Shown here piece by piece: positions 47,084 through 60,300 of a stretch of 64,000 nt of DNA; position 1 is the first letter of the stretch; every line of letters starts with the position of its first letter. A model generated the notes under the pieces. The model searched no databases and had not been told where the DNA came from. It saw nothing but the letters and a program-made list of their open reading frames with translations. Origin of the DNA: Rehmannia glutinosa (Eukaryota > Streptophyta > Magnoliopsida > Lamiales > Orobanchaceae); the NCBI GenBank assembly GCA_016081115.2, contig CM071930.1, forward strand, positions 45,917,335-45,981,334, read 5' to 3'. The translations under genes and the position numbers were made by a program.

Positions 47084-48230
47084 TTACAAAAATCATATTT
47101 ACGTATTGGAAAATATATGTAGTTCAACTATCAATAAAATAAAAAAGTTTACGATATTATATAATTTCATAATTTTTAAAATAGGAATTACTTTTAAAAA
47201 TTTTAGAAAAATATTATTAAAAATATTTTAGTAATGTTAACCTAGCTCACAATATTTTTTTTCCATTTCCAAATATTACATTTTTATTTTTTATGTTTTT
47301 AAATAAAACTTTACATCTCCTCAAAAAAAAATTAAACTTTACATATATACACATACATGCAGTGGGTTATATGAGACCAGTATCATGGGGCAAGAACATA
47401 GGGGCCAAAAAACAAAAATTTACATATCTACACATACATGCACTGGGTTATATATGTGTGTATTTGATCTTTTTTTTTTCGTATTACACATTCACGAAAA
47501 AAAATTTAATTAACATCTACTTTTAAAAGTTAATTTTCAGAAAATTTAAATTTTATAATTTGAGTTATAAATTTTATCATTTATTTTACTTTGCTAATTT
47601 TATAATTAAAATAAATGATACATGTATTTCATCTCTTTGTTTTTTGTATTACACATTCACGAAAAAAAAATTAATAAAATCTATTTTTAAAAATTATTTT
47701 CCAGAAAATTTATTTTATATAAGTTGAATTATAAAGTTTATCATTTATTTTACTTTGTTAATTTTCTAATTAAAATAAATGACACATGTTTTTTTTTTTG
47801 TATTACACAATCCACGAAAAATAATTAATTAACATCTATTTTTAAAAATTATTTTCGAAACTTTATATTATATAAGTTGAATTATAAATTTTATCATTTA
47901 ATTTACTTGTTAGTTTTTTAATTATAATAAATAAAAAATAGTAACTTTAATGATAATATATTTTTTAAAATAGATATTAGTTATATTTAGATTTTAGAGA
48001 AAAATTCACTTTTGGTCCCATTAGACTGAGCATATCATGATTTCAGTCCCATTGTTCTCACTTTTAGTCCCAAATCGCAGGTTTGACTTTCAATTTGACC
48101 GGCTTGACCGTTAATTTTTTAACGGTGGGACCATTAGTGAGACAAGAAAAATCTTATGAGACTATTTTCAAGACATGAGACTAAAATCATCCGGGGATAA
48201 ATCTAATGGGACCAAAAGTGAATTTTTCTC
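47084..48230. mobile_element. Mutator-like element, right arm
   Basis: AT-rich, with three related segments containing GTATTACACATTCACGAAAA and TAAATTTTATCATTTATTTT (about 47.47-47.9 kb). The last 235 bp (47996-48230) start GAGAAAAATTCACTTTTGGT and end with its exact inverse, with the internal palindrome CCGTTAATTTTTTAACGG. The outermost end is followed by AAATTTGTTC, the copy of 15516-15525. The terminal part alone could be read as a small MITE, but the matching duplication and restored LTR at 15525/48241 favour one larger element. Confidence 0.7.
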
Positions 48231-48306
48231 AAATTTGTTCATTTCATCCAACACATTTTAATTTCCTAACTAATTCTCCTCCTTCTCTTTAATCTCTCTC
48301 TAAAAA

Positions 48307-48500
48307 TCATTCACATCTTCAAATCTTCAAACACCAACCCTTCATATCTTCAAATCTTCAAACACCAAATTCTTCATATCTTCAAATCTTCAAGTACCAT
48401 TTCTTAACATCTTCATATATTCAAACACAAGTCCTTCACATCTTCAAGCATACCTTCATACCTTCAAGAACATCTTCTTCCTATCATCAAACACTCTTTC
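48307..48500 (+). repeat. CT-rich tandem repeat specific to the B-type LTR
   Basis: About five copies of a 30-40 bp phrase around CTTCATATCTTCAAATCTTC and AAACACCAA. It is repeated at about 53440-53635 and 58575-58770 in units 2 and 3. The Gypsy A LTR lacks it. CT-rich leaders are common near plant retrotransposon transcription starts. Confidence 0.85.
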
Positions 48501-51500
48501 TTTCTTCAAACATTTAAACCAAAACAAACATTCTTCCTACTTAAAATCATAAAATTCGAACCCCCTATCTCAATGGTAAGAAATTTCATTCCTCAATTCA
48601 ACTTCATATCTTACTACTCATCACCTTCTCTTCTTAATTTAAGTTTAAATTTTGGATTTGAGGTACTTAGAAAACCACTTGAGGACATGCATGCATGGTG
48701 GTGAATTTAGAAGACTTGAAGAATAAATTTTAGAGAAATTGGACTACAAGGTAAGATTTGGACACTAGAGCCCTTCTCTCTTCTTCTTCCTATTTTCTTC
48801 AAATTTTAACACCCCTTTTTCATTTTTGAGAAATAGGGGCTGACCTTAGGTGATTTTGAAGGTGAACAAAAATCCCAAATATGAAGCTTCAACTAGTTTC
48901 AAATCACTTACTACACAAGGTAAAGTGTAGTATTTCCAATTTTCTTATCTTCTTCTATTTTCTTCTTAATTTTTCACTCATTTTTCTAACTCCAAATTTT
49001 TGATATTTCTTGACTTAGGGGCTGACCTAAGTGTCCTCATACAAAGTTGTGAAATTATCCTTTTTATTTCACAACTCTCCAAATTTAAGGTGGGTGGAAA
49101 AATCCTTTCAACTTCTAGGTGCTTTTGTTAAATGCATGTAGTGTTTTGATCATGAGCACTTGAGATATGTATATTTTATATATTGCATGTTAATTTTATG
49201 TATCAAGTTATGAAATTTCTCAAGTGTTGCTCAAAAATGTCTTTTGTTGAAATTTAGGTGCATGCATGTACAATTTAATGTTCTATTTGATGAATTCTTG
49301 TATGAATTGGATATGCATGTGTATGATCTTTGAAATCCATATTTTGGATGACTTATAACCTGGAAAAGTCGAGCATAATTGATTAAATTTCAAATTTTGG
49401 ACATAAAATGCAAAAATAGAAAGTTGGTGGACTAAATTGCAAGAAAATAAATCTTAAGGGACCCCTCTATAAATTTAAAATTTTGGGACTGTACTCAGGT
49501 TCAAAAATAACTTTTGGACATTTTAATAAAGTTTTAAGAGTTTTATGATAAATAAAATCAACGTTTAAAAGCCCAAGGACTAGATTGTAAAATTTGAGAA
49601 GTTTAAGGGCTACTTCGCATTTGAAAATGTACCAGACCTTAATTTTAAAATTTGAAATTTTAACTCTTAAGGGACTGGAAATGACATATTTTAAATATAT
49701 TTCAAAAATCCAAGTGTTTAGAGCTTGGAAAGTAATTTTAACAAAATTGAGGGACCGAATTGTAAAAGATTAAACTTGAGGACCGAAATGACATTTTCGG
49801 GACTTATACAGCCCATGTACCTGGAATTACTAATTTAAATATAACTTAATTATATTTTGGACCCAAGGTTCGAATTTCATAACAAATGGACCCTAAAAGT
49901 CTTAAAGGCAATTATTTCAAAATGGGATAAAAATGAGATTTTCAAAAGTTAAAGGATCCCTCTGCAAATTTCGAAATTTGGGACTGTACTCAGGTTCAAA
50001 AATGACTTTTGGATATTTTAATAAAGTTTTAAGAGTTTTGAGATAAATAAAATCATCCTTTAAAAGCCCATGGACTAGATTGTAAAATTTTGAAAGTTTA
50101 AGGGCTACTTTGCAATTTTTAAAACTGCACCAGACCTAAACTTTAAAATTTGAAATTTTTACTCTTAAGGTACTGGGAATTACATATTTTAAAATTATAC
50201 CAAAAATCCAAGTGGTTAGGGCTTGGAAAGTAATTTTAATAAAATTGAGGGACTAATGTGTAAAATACTAAACTTGAGGACCCAAATGAAATTTCCAGGA
50301 CTTATGCAGCCCATGCACCTGGAAATACTAACTTAACTATAACTTAATTATATTTTAGACCCAAGGTTCAAATTTCATAACAATTGCACCCTAAAAGCCT
50401 TAAAGACAATTATTTCAAAATGGGACAAAAATGATATTTTTAAAAGTTAAAGGACCTACACATATTTGTTTTACAAAATGCTTTTGTCCCAATATCCCAC
50501 TAACCTTAATGACATTTGCCAACTAGAATCACATTAAAAGCCCTTCCGGTTTGTGAGTTCCGATTATTTTAAACTTAAGGTCCAAATTGGCAATTTTTAC
50601 AAATTTGGGGCCAATATGAGAATTTTACAAATGCTCGACCTCAAAACTTTAAAACCCTGAATCTCTGGATAATTTGGCGAATTTAGGAACTGACCTCATA
50701 ATTTTTCAAGGTCGGGATATTTATTTATTCAATTTTTAACCCCAAAAGTATTGATTTTTACAAAACGGGGCTAAATTGCAATTCTTCTTTTATAAATGAC
50801 CTAACTAAATTTATTTCCTCTTTTACTAAAATAGCCTTGGACTCTCTGACTTGGAGATTTATTTTAAGTATTTTACTTTCCCAAAAAAAAAAATCCTTGA
50901 CTTATCGGATCAATTTGACCGATTAATACTCAATCGCGGAGCGACTTCCCGCCTTGCGATTTGAACCTATAACGGGACTTATGTTTCACCTAATCTTTCA
51001 AGATATCGAAGGTTACTTATCCTTCCGATAATCATCTTCATCCAAAAACTCCACCAACGCCAAATTTGAACCTATAACTTGGGACTTATGTTTTCATGAA
51101 TCGCTTCTGAATCAATAATACTCGGCTTGATCAGTTGGTTGGCCAGTACTTGTATTTACTTTTCTGCCGAGTCAACTTGGTGTGTCGAGCTCACGATCGG
51201 AATGGATACATCGGGGATGGAACCGGCAGCTCATTTTGCTATTCCACTCTTCGGCCCCATCGCCCTAATCCCGCATGGCGAGGGACGGAGTAGTAATTGA
51301 GGTATAATCATGATTATGACGGTCCCATCCGAGCCTTGCAAGCTCCACTTTGTGGATTTTGTCTTTGCCTATGGAGCGATAAGGTGCGGTCTTGGACCAT
51401 CATGCATGGGGAGTTACAAGGAATAACGAAGGAATCGTTGTCCGATCCACACGATTAGGAGTTATCGGACCCACTTGGTTGGCGCTACAAATCCGTGCAC

Positions 51501-52212
51501 GCAAATGCCTACTTGTTTTGCATTGGTTGGCGCTACAAAACCGTGACGCAACCATTATTTGCCTTGCATGGGATTGGCGTTATATTTCCGCAATCCAATC
51601 CTACTGTCTTGATGAATCACATAGTGCCTGTGTGACCATGAACTATTTTCTTGAATCGTATAAGTATATTACTTAAATATATTTATAACGACGCTTGTGG
51701 AATGTGTGTGAATTCATGCATCATACTCACGCGTTTTCATATAACTGTTTTCTCGCATTAACTGTATATTGCGCTACACTTGCACACGATCACCCCATCC
51801 ACTGAGATTTTGTCTCATCCCCACCTATTTTCTAACCTTAGATGAGGATTTCGTTGAAGATGCGAACCTAGCCCTGGATTGAGACCTTGTACTCCGCTTG
51901 TTGGATTTACTACTTCTTCTTGTTGTTGATTGGACTCTTTTCTTATGTTGTTGTCGGACTCTTGTATTTCTTTCCATTCCAGTTTGTAATTGAAGGGCGT
52001 AGGACCCTTTGACTTTAAGTTGCTATATTTTGTTGATTTTCGGGATGTAATATGGATTATGGATCGTAGCGTAAGTTGTATTTGTACTTGTTATTTTATT
52101 TCATTTGCTATTTAGACTCTGTTTCATTGGGTTCTCGTTGATATTTTATGCGGACTGTTTGGTTTTGTATTTAAGTTGTGGATCATTCGTCGCGTCCCGT
52201 TTGGGCGTCACA

Positions 52213-55200
52213 AATAATTACAAAAATCATATTTACGTATTGGAAAATATATGTAGTTCAACTATCAATAAAATAAAAAAGTTTACGATATTATATAATT
52301 TCATAATTTTTAAAATAGGAATTACTTTTAAAAATTTTAGAAAAATATTATTAAAAATATTTTAGTAATGTTAACCTAGCTCACAATATTTTTTTTCCAT
52401 TTCCAAATATTACATTTTTATTTTTTATGTTTTTAAATAAAACTTTACATCTCCTCAAAAAAAAAATTTAAACTTTACATATATACACATACATGCACTG
52501 GGTTATATGAGACCAGTATCATGGGGCAAGAACATAGGGGCCAAAAAACAAAAATTTACATATCTACACATACATGCACTGGGTTATATATGTGTGTATT
52601 TGATCTTTTTTTTTCGTATTACACATTCACGAAAAAAAATTTAATTAACATCTACTTTTAAAAGTTAATTTTCAGAAAATTTAAATTTTATAATTTGAGT
52701 TATAAATTTTATCATTTATTTTACTTTGCTAATTTTATAATTAAAATAAATGATACATGTATTTCATCTCTTTGTTTTTTGTATTACACATTCACGAAAA
52801 AAAAATTAATAAAATCTATTTTTAAAAATTATTTTCCAGAAAATTTATTTTATATAAGTTGAATTATAAAGTTTATCATTTATTTTACTTTGTTAATTTT
52901 CTAATTAAAATAAATGACACATGTATTTTTTTTTTTGTATTACACAGTCACGAAAAATAATTAATTAACATCTATTTTTAAAAATTATTTTCCAGAAACT
53001 TTATATTATATAAGTTGAATTATAAATTTTATCATTTAATTTACTTGTTAGTTTTTTAATTATAATAAATAAAAAATAGTAACTTTAATGATAATATATT
53101 TTTTAAAATAGATATTAGTTATATTTAGATTTTAGAGAAAAATTCACTTTTGGTCCCATTAGACTGAGCATATCATGATTTCAGTCCCATTGTTCTCACT
53201 TTTAGTCCCAAATCGCAGGTTTGACTTTCAATTTGACCGGCTTGACCGTTAATTTTTTAACGGTGGGACCATTAGTGAGACAAGAAAAATCTTATGAGAC
53301 TATTTTCAAGACATGAGACTAAAATCATCCGGGGATAAATCTAATGGGACCAAAAGTGAATTTTTCTCAAATTTGTTCATTTCATCCAACACATTTTAAT
53401 TTCCTAACTAATTCTCCTCCTTCTCTTTAATCTCTCTAAAAATCATTCACATCTTCAAATCTTCAAACACCAACCCTTCATATCTTCAAATCTTAAAACA
53501 CCAAATTCTTCATATCTTCAAATCTTCAAGTACCATTTCTTAACATCTTCATATATTCAAACACAAGTCCTTCACATCTTCAAGCATACCTTCATACCTT
53601 CAAGAACATCTTCTTCCTATCATCAAACACTCTTTCTTTCTTCAAACATTTAAACCAAAACAAACATTCTTCCTACTTAAAATCATAAAATTCGAACCCC
53701 CTATCTCAATGGTAAGAAATTTCATTCCTCAATTCAACTTCATATCTTACTACTCATCACCTTCTCTTCTTAATTTAAGTTTAAATTTTGGATTTGAGGT
53801 ACTTAGAAAACCACTTGAGGACATGCATGCATGGTGGTGAATTTAGAAGACTTGAAGAATAAATTTTAGAGAAATTGGACTACAAGGTAAGATTTGGACA
53901 CTAGAGCCCTTCTCTCTTCTTCTTCCTATTTTCTTCAAATTTTAACACCCCTTTTTCATTTTTGAGAAATAGGGGCTGACCTTAGGTGATTTTGAAGGTG
54001 AACAAAAAATCCCAAATATGAAGCTTCAACTAGTTTCAAATCACTTACTACACAAGGTAAAGTGTAGTATTTCCAATTTTCTTATCTTCTTCTATTTTCT
54101 TCTTAATTTTTCACTCATTTTTCTAACTCCAAATTTTTGATATTTCTTGACTTAGGGGCTGACCTAAGTGTCCTCATACAAAGTTGTGAAATTATCCTTT
54201 TATTTCACAACTCTCCAAATTTAAGGTGGGTGGAAAAATCCTTTCAACTTCTAGGTGCTTTTGTTAAATGCATGTAGTGTTTGATCATGAGCACTTGAGA
54301 TATGTATATTTTATATATTGCATGTTAATTTTATGTATCAAGTTATGAAATTTCTCAAGTGTTGCTCAAAAATGTCTTTTATTGAAATTTAGATGCATGC
54401 ATGTACAATTTAATGTTCTATTTGATGAATTCTTGTATGAATTGGATATGCATGTGTATGATCTTTGAAATCCATATTTTGGATGACTTATAACCTGGAA
54501 AAGTCGAGCATAATTGATTAAATTTCAATTTTTGGACATAAAATGCAAAAATAGAAAGTTGGTGGACTAAATTGCAAGAAAATAAATCTTAAGGGACCCC
54601 TCTATAAATTTAAAATTTTGGGACTGTACTCAGGTTCAAAAATAACTTTTGGACATTTTAATAAAGTTTTAAGAGTTTTATGATAAATAAAATCAACCTT
54701 TAAAAGCCCAAGGACTAGATTGTAAAATTTGAGAAGTTTAAGGGCTACTTCGCATTTGAAAATGTACCAGACCTTAATTTTAAAATTTGAAATTTTAACT
54801 CTTAAGGGACTGGAAATGACATATTTTAAATATATTTCAAAAATCCAAGTGTTTAGAGCTTGGAAAGTAATTTTAACAAAATTGAGGGACCGAATTGTAA
54901 AAGATTAAACTTGAGGACCCAAATGACATTTTCGGGACTTATACAGCCCATGTACCTGGAATTACTAATTTAAATATAACTTAATTATATTTTGGACCCA
55001 AGGTTCGAATTTCATAACAAATGGACCCCTAAAAGTCTTAAAGGCAATTATTTCAAAATGGGATAAAAATGAGATTTTCAAAAGTTAAAGGACCCCTCTG
55101 CAAATTTCGAAATTTGGGACTGTACTCAGGTTCAAAAATGACTTTTGGACATTTTAATAAAGTTTTAAGAGTTTTGAGATAAATAAAATCATCCTTTAAA

Positions 55201-57342
55201 AGCCCATGGACTAGATTGTAAAATTTTGAAAGTTTAAGGGCTACTTTGCAATTTTTAAAACTGCACCAGACCTAAACTTTAAAATTTGAAATTTTTACTC
55301 TTAAGGTACTGGGAATTACATATTTTAAAATTATACCAAAAATCCAAGTGGTTAGGGCTTGGAAAGTAATTTTAATAAAATTGAGGGACTAATGTGTAAA
55401 ATACTAAACTTGAGGACCCAAATGAAATTTCCAGGACTTATGCAGCCCATGCACCTGGAAATACTAACTTAACTATAACTTAATTATATTTTGGACCCAA
55501 GGTTCAAATTTCATAACAATTGCACCCCTAAAAGCCTTAAAGACAATTATTTCAAAATGGGACAAAAATGATATTTTTAAAAGTTAAAGGACCTACACAT
55601 ATTTGTTTTACAAAATGCTTTTGTCCCAATATCCCACTAACCTTAATGACATTTGCCAACTGGAATCACATTAAAAGCCCTTCCGGTTTGTGAGTTCCGA
55701 TTATTTTAAACTTAAGGTCCAAATTGGCAATTTTTACAAATTTGGGGCCAATATGAGAATTTTACAAACGCTCGACCTCAAAACTTTAAAACCCTGAATC
55801 TCTGGATAATTTGGCGAATTTAGGAACTGACCTCATAATTTTTCAAGGTCGGGATATTTATTTATTCAATTTTTAACCCCAAAAGTATTGATTTTTTACA
55901 AAACGGGGCTAAATTGCAATTCTTCTTTTATAAATGACCTAACTAAATTTATTTCCTCTTTTACTAAAATAGCCTTGGACTCTCTGACTTGGAGATTTAT
56001 TTTAAGTATTTTACTTTCCCAAAAAAAAAAATCCTTGACTTATCGGATCAATTTGACCGATTAATACTCAATCGCGGGCGCGACCTCGCCTTTGCGATTT
56101 GAACCTATAACGGGACTTATGTTTCACCTAATCTTTCAAGATATCGAAGGTTACTTATCCTTCCGATAATCATCTTCATCCAAAAACTCCACCAACGCCA
56201 AATTTGAACCTATAACGGGACTTATGTTTTCATGAATCGCTTCCTCTGAATCAATAATACTCGTGACCAGTTGACTTTGTACTTGTATTTACTTTCCGCT
56301 CGAGTCAACTTGGTGTGTCGAGCTCACAGATCGGAATGGATACATCGGGGATGGAACCGGGCAGCTCATTTTGCTATTCCACTCTTCCGCCCCATCGCCC
56401 TAATCCCGCAACCGAGGGACGGAGTAGTAATTGAGGTATAATCATGATTATGACAGATCAAGAGCCTTGCAAGCTCCACCGTGGATTTTGTCTTTGCCTA
56501 TGGAGCGATAAGGTGCGGTCTTGGACCATCATGCATGGGGAGTTACAAGGAATAACGAAGGAATCGTTGTCCGATCCACACGATTCGGAGTTATCGGACC
56601 CACTTGGTTGGCGCTACAAACCGTGCAATGTAGCCTACTTGTTTTGCATTGGTTGGCGCTACAAACCGTGACGCAACCATTATTTGCCTTGCATGGGATT
56701 GCGCGTTATATTTCCGACGCAATCCTACCTGTCTTCGATCGAATCACATAGTGCTGTGTGACCATGAACTATTTTCTTGAATCGTATAAGTATATTACTT
56801 AAATATATTTATAACGACGCTTGTGGAATGTGTGTGAATTCATGCATCATACTCACGCAGCGTTTTCATATAATTGTTTTTTCGCATTAATCGTATATTG
56901 CGCTACACTTGCACACGATCACCCCATCCATCGAGATTTTGTCTCATCCCCACCTATTTTCTAACCTTAGATGAGGATTTCGTTGAAGATGCGTAACCGC
57001 CCTGGATTGAGACCTTGTACTCCGCTTGTTGGATTTACTACTTCTTCTTGTTGTTGATTGGACTCTTTTCTTATGTTGTTGTCGGACTCTTGTATTTCTT
57101 TCCATTCCGTTTGTAATTGAAGGGCGTAGGACCCTTTGACTTTAAGTTGCTATATTTTGTTGATTTTCTGGGATGTAATATGGATTATGGATCGTAGATC
57201 GTAAGTTGTATTTGTACTTGTTATTTTATTTCCATTTGCTATTTAGACTCGTTTCATTGGGTTCTCGTTGATATTTGTCTGGACTGTTTGGTTTTGTATT
57301 TAAGTTGTGGATCATTCGTCGCGTCCCGTTTGGGGCGTCACA
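52213..57342 (+). repeat. Tandem unit 2 of the chimeric LTR array
   Basis: Starts AATAATTACAAAAATCAT and repeats unit 1 with very high identity. The B/A junction AAAAGTTAAAGGA is at 55080-55092. Differences from unit 1 are mainly at CAG/CTG/CCG words (for example GGACCCC against GGATCCC at the junction, CCATCGAG against CCACTGAG, GTAGATCGTAAG against GTAGCGTAAG). No coding sequence. Confidence 0.93.
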
Positions 57343-60300
57343 AATAATTACAAAAATCATATTTACGTATTGGAAAATATATGTAGTTCAACTATCAATA
57401 AAATAAAAAAGTTTACGATATTATATAATTTCATAATTTTTAAAATAGGAATTACTTTTAAAAATTTTAGAAAAATATTATTAAAAATATTTTAGTAATG
57501 TTAACCTAGCTCACAATATTTTTTTTCCATTTCCAAATATTACATTTTTATTTTTTATGTTTTTAAATAAAACTTTACATCTCCTCAAAAAAAAAATTAA
57601 ACTTTACATATATACACATACATGCAAATGGGTTATATGAGACCAAGGTATCATGGGGCAAGAACATAGGGGCCAAAAAACAAAAATTTACATATCTACA
57701 CATACATGCTTTGGGTTATATATGTGTGTATTTGATCTTTTTTTTTTTCGTATTACACATTCACGAAAAAAAATTTAATTAACATCTACTTTTAAAAGTT
57801 AATTTTCAGAAAATTTAAATTTTATAATTTGAGTTATAAATTTTATCATTTATTTTACTTTGCTAATTTTATAATTAAAATAAATGATACATGTATTTCA
57901 TCTCTTTGTTTTTTGTATTACACATTCACGAAAAAAAAATTAATAAAATCTATTTTTAAAAATTATTTTCCAGAAAATTTATTTTATATAAGTTGAATTA
58001 TAAAGTTTATCATTTATTTAACATTGTTAATTTTCTAATTAAAATAAATGACACATGTATTTTTTTTTTGTATTACACAGTCACGAAAAATAATTAATTA
58101 ACATCTATTTTTAAAAATTATTTTCCAGAAACTTTATATTATATAAGTTGAATTATAAATTTTATCATTTAATTTACTTGTTAGTTTTTTAATTATAATA
58201 AATAAAAAATAGTAACTTTAATGATAATATATTTTTTAAAATAGATATTAGTTATATTTAGATTTTAGAGAAAAATTCACTTTTGGTCCCATTAGACTGA
58301 GCATATCATGATTTCAGTCCCATTGTTCTCACTTTTAGTCCCAAATCGCAGTTTGACTTTCAATTTGACCGGCTTGACCGTTAATTTTTTTAACGGTGGG
58401 ACCATTAGTGAGACAAGAAAAATCTTATGAGACTATTTTCAAGACATGAGACTAAAATCATCCAGGGATAAATCTAATGGGACCAAAAGTGAATTTTTCT
58501 CAAATTTGTTCATTTCATCCAACACATTTTAATTTCCTAACTAATTCTCCTCCTTCTCTTTAATCTCTCTCTAAAAATCATTCACATCTTCAAATCTTCA
58601 AACACCAACCCTTCATATCTTCAAATCTTCAAACACCAAATTCTTCATATCTTCAAATCTTCAAGTACCATTTCTTAACATCTTCATATATTCAAACACA
58701 AGTCCTTCACATCTTCAAGCATACCTTCATACCTTCAAGAACATCTTCTTCCTATCATCAAACACTCTTTCTTTCTTCAAACATTTAAACCAAAACAAAC
58801 ATTCTTCCTACTTAAAATCATAAAATTCGAACCCCCTATCTCAATGGTAAGAAATTTCATTCCTCAATTCAACTTCATATCTTACTACTCATCACCTTCT
58901 CTTCTTAATTTAAGTTTAAATTTTGGATTTGAGGTACTTAGAAAACCACTTGAGGACATGCATGCATGGTGGTGAATTTAGAAGACTTGAAGAATAAATT
59001 TTAGAGAAATTGGACTACAAGGTAAGATTTGGACACTAGAGCCCTTCTCTCTTCTTCTTCCTATTTTCTTCAAATTTTAACACCCCTTTTTCATTTTTGA
59101 GAAATAGGGGCTGACCTTAGGTGATTTTGAAGGTGAACAAAAATCCCAAATATGAAGCTTCAACTAGTTTCAAATCACTTACTACACAAGGTAAAGTGTA
59201 GTATTTCCAATTTTCTTATCTTCTTCTATTTTCTTCTTAATTTTTCACTCATTTTTCTAACTCCAAATTTTTGATATTTCTTGACTTAGGGGCTGACCTA
59301 AGTGTCCTCATACAAAGTTGTGAAATTATCCTTTTTATTTCACAACTCTCCAAATTTAAGGTGGGTGGAAAAATCCTTTCAACTTCTAGGTGCTTTTGTT
59401 AAATGCATGTAGTGTTTTGATCATGAGCACTTGAGATATGTATATTTTATATATTGCATGTTAATTTTATGTATCAAGTTATGAAATTTCTCAAGTGTTG
59501 CTCAAAAATGTCTTTTATTGAAATTTAGGTGCATGCATGTACAATTTAATGTTCTATTTGATGAATTCTTGTATGAATTGGATATGCATGTGTATGATCT
59601 TTGAAATCCATATTTTGGATGACTTATAACCTGGAAAAGTCGAGCATAATTGATTAAATTTCAATTTTTGGACATAAAATGCAAAAATAGAAAGTTGGTG
59701 GACTAAATTGCAAGAAAATAAATCTTAAGGGACCCCTCTATAAATTTAAAATTTTGGGACTGTACTCAGGTTCAAAAATAACTTTTGGACATTTTAATAA
59801 AGTTTTAAGAGTTTTATGATAAATAAAATCAACCTTTAAAAGCCCAAGGACTAGATTGTAAAATTTGAGAAGTTTAAGGGCTACTTCGCATTTGAAAATG
59901 TACCAGACCTTAATTTTAAAATTTGAAATTTTAACTCTTAAGGGACTGGAAATGACATATTTTAAATATATTTCAAAAATCCAAGTGTTTAGAGCTTGGA
60001 AAGTAATTTTACAAAAATTGAGGGACCGAATTGTAAAAGATTAAACTTGAGGACCCAAATGACATTTTCGGGACTTATACAGCCCATGTACCTGGAATTA
60101 CTAATTTAAATATAACTTAATTATATTTTGGACCCAAGGTTCGAATTTCATAACAAATGGACCCCTAAAACTCTTAAAGGCAATTATTTCAAAATGGGAT
60201 AAAAATGAGATTTTCAAAAGTTAAAGGACCCCTCTGCAAATTTCGAAATTTGGGACTGTACTCAGGTTCAAAAATGACTTTTGGACATTTTAATAAAGTT

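Larger units (their letters stand above)
47079..52212 (+). repeat. Tandem unit 1 of the chimeric LTR array (about 5.13 kb)
   Basis: Composed of the Mutator-like right arm (47079-48240), Gypsy B-type LTR text (48241 to about 49956) and Gypsy A-type LTR text (from about 49944 to 52212), ending GGGCGTCACA. The B/A junction is at AAAAGTTAAAGGA, 49944-49956. The A-type part carries the 28-bp patch (51063-51092), so it descends from the Gypsy A 3' LTR. The B-type part has five CT-rich repeats built on TTCATATCTTCAAATCTTCA (48307-48500). Confidence 0.92.

Noticed and set aside
47996..48230. A separate 235-bp MITE with perfect 28-bp ends
   Set aside because: The 10-bp duplication matches across 15516 and 48231, not across this segment alone, and the LTR of Gypsy B is restored only if the larger element is removed. 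The segment is kept as part of the larger element, though a MITE-in-element origin is not excluded.
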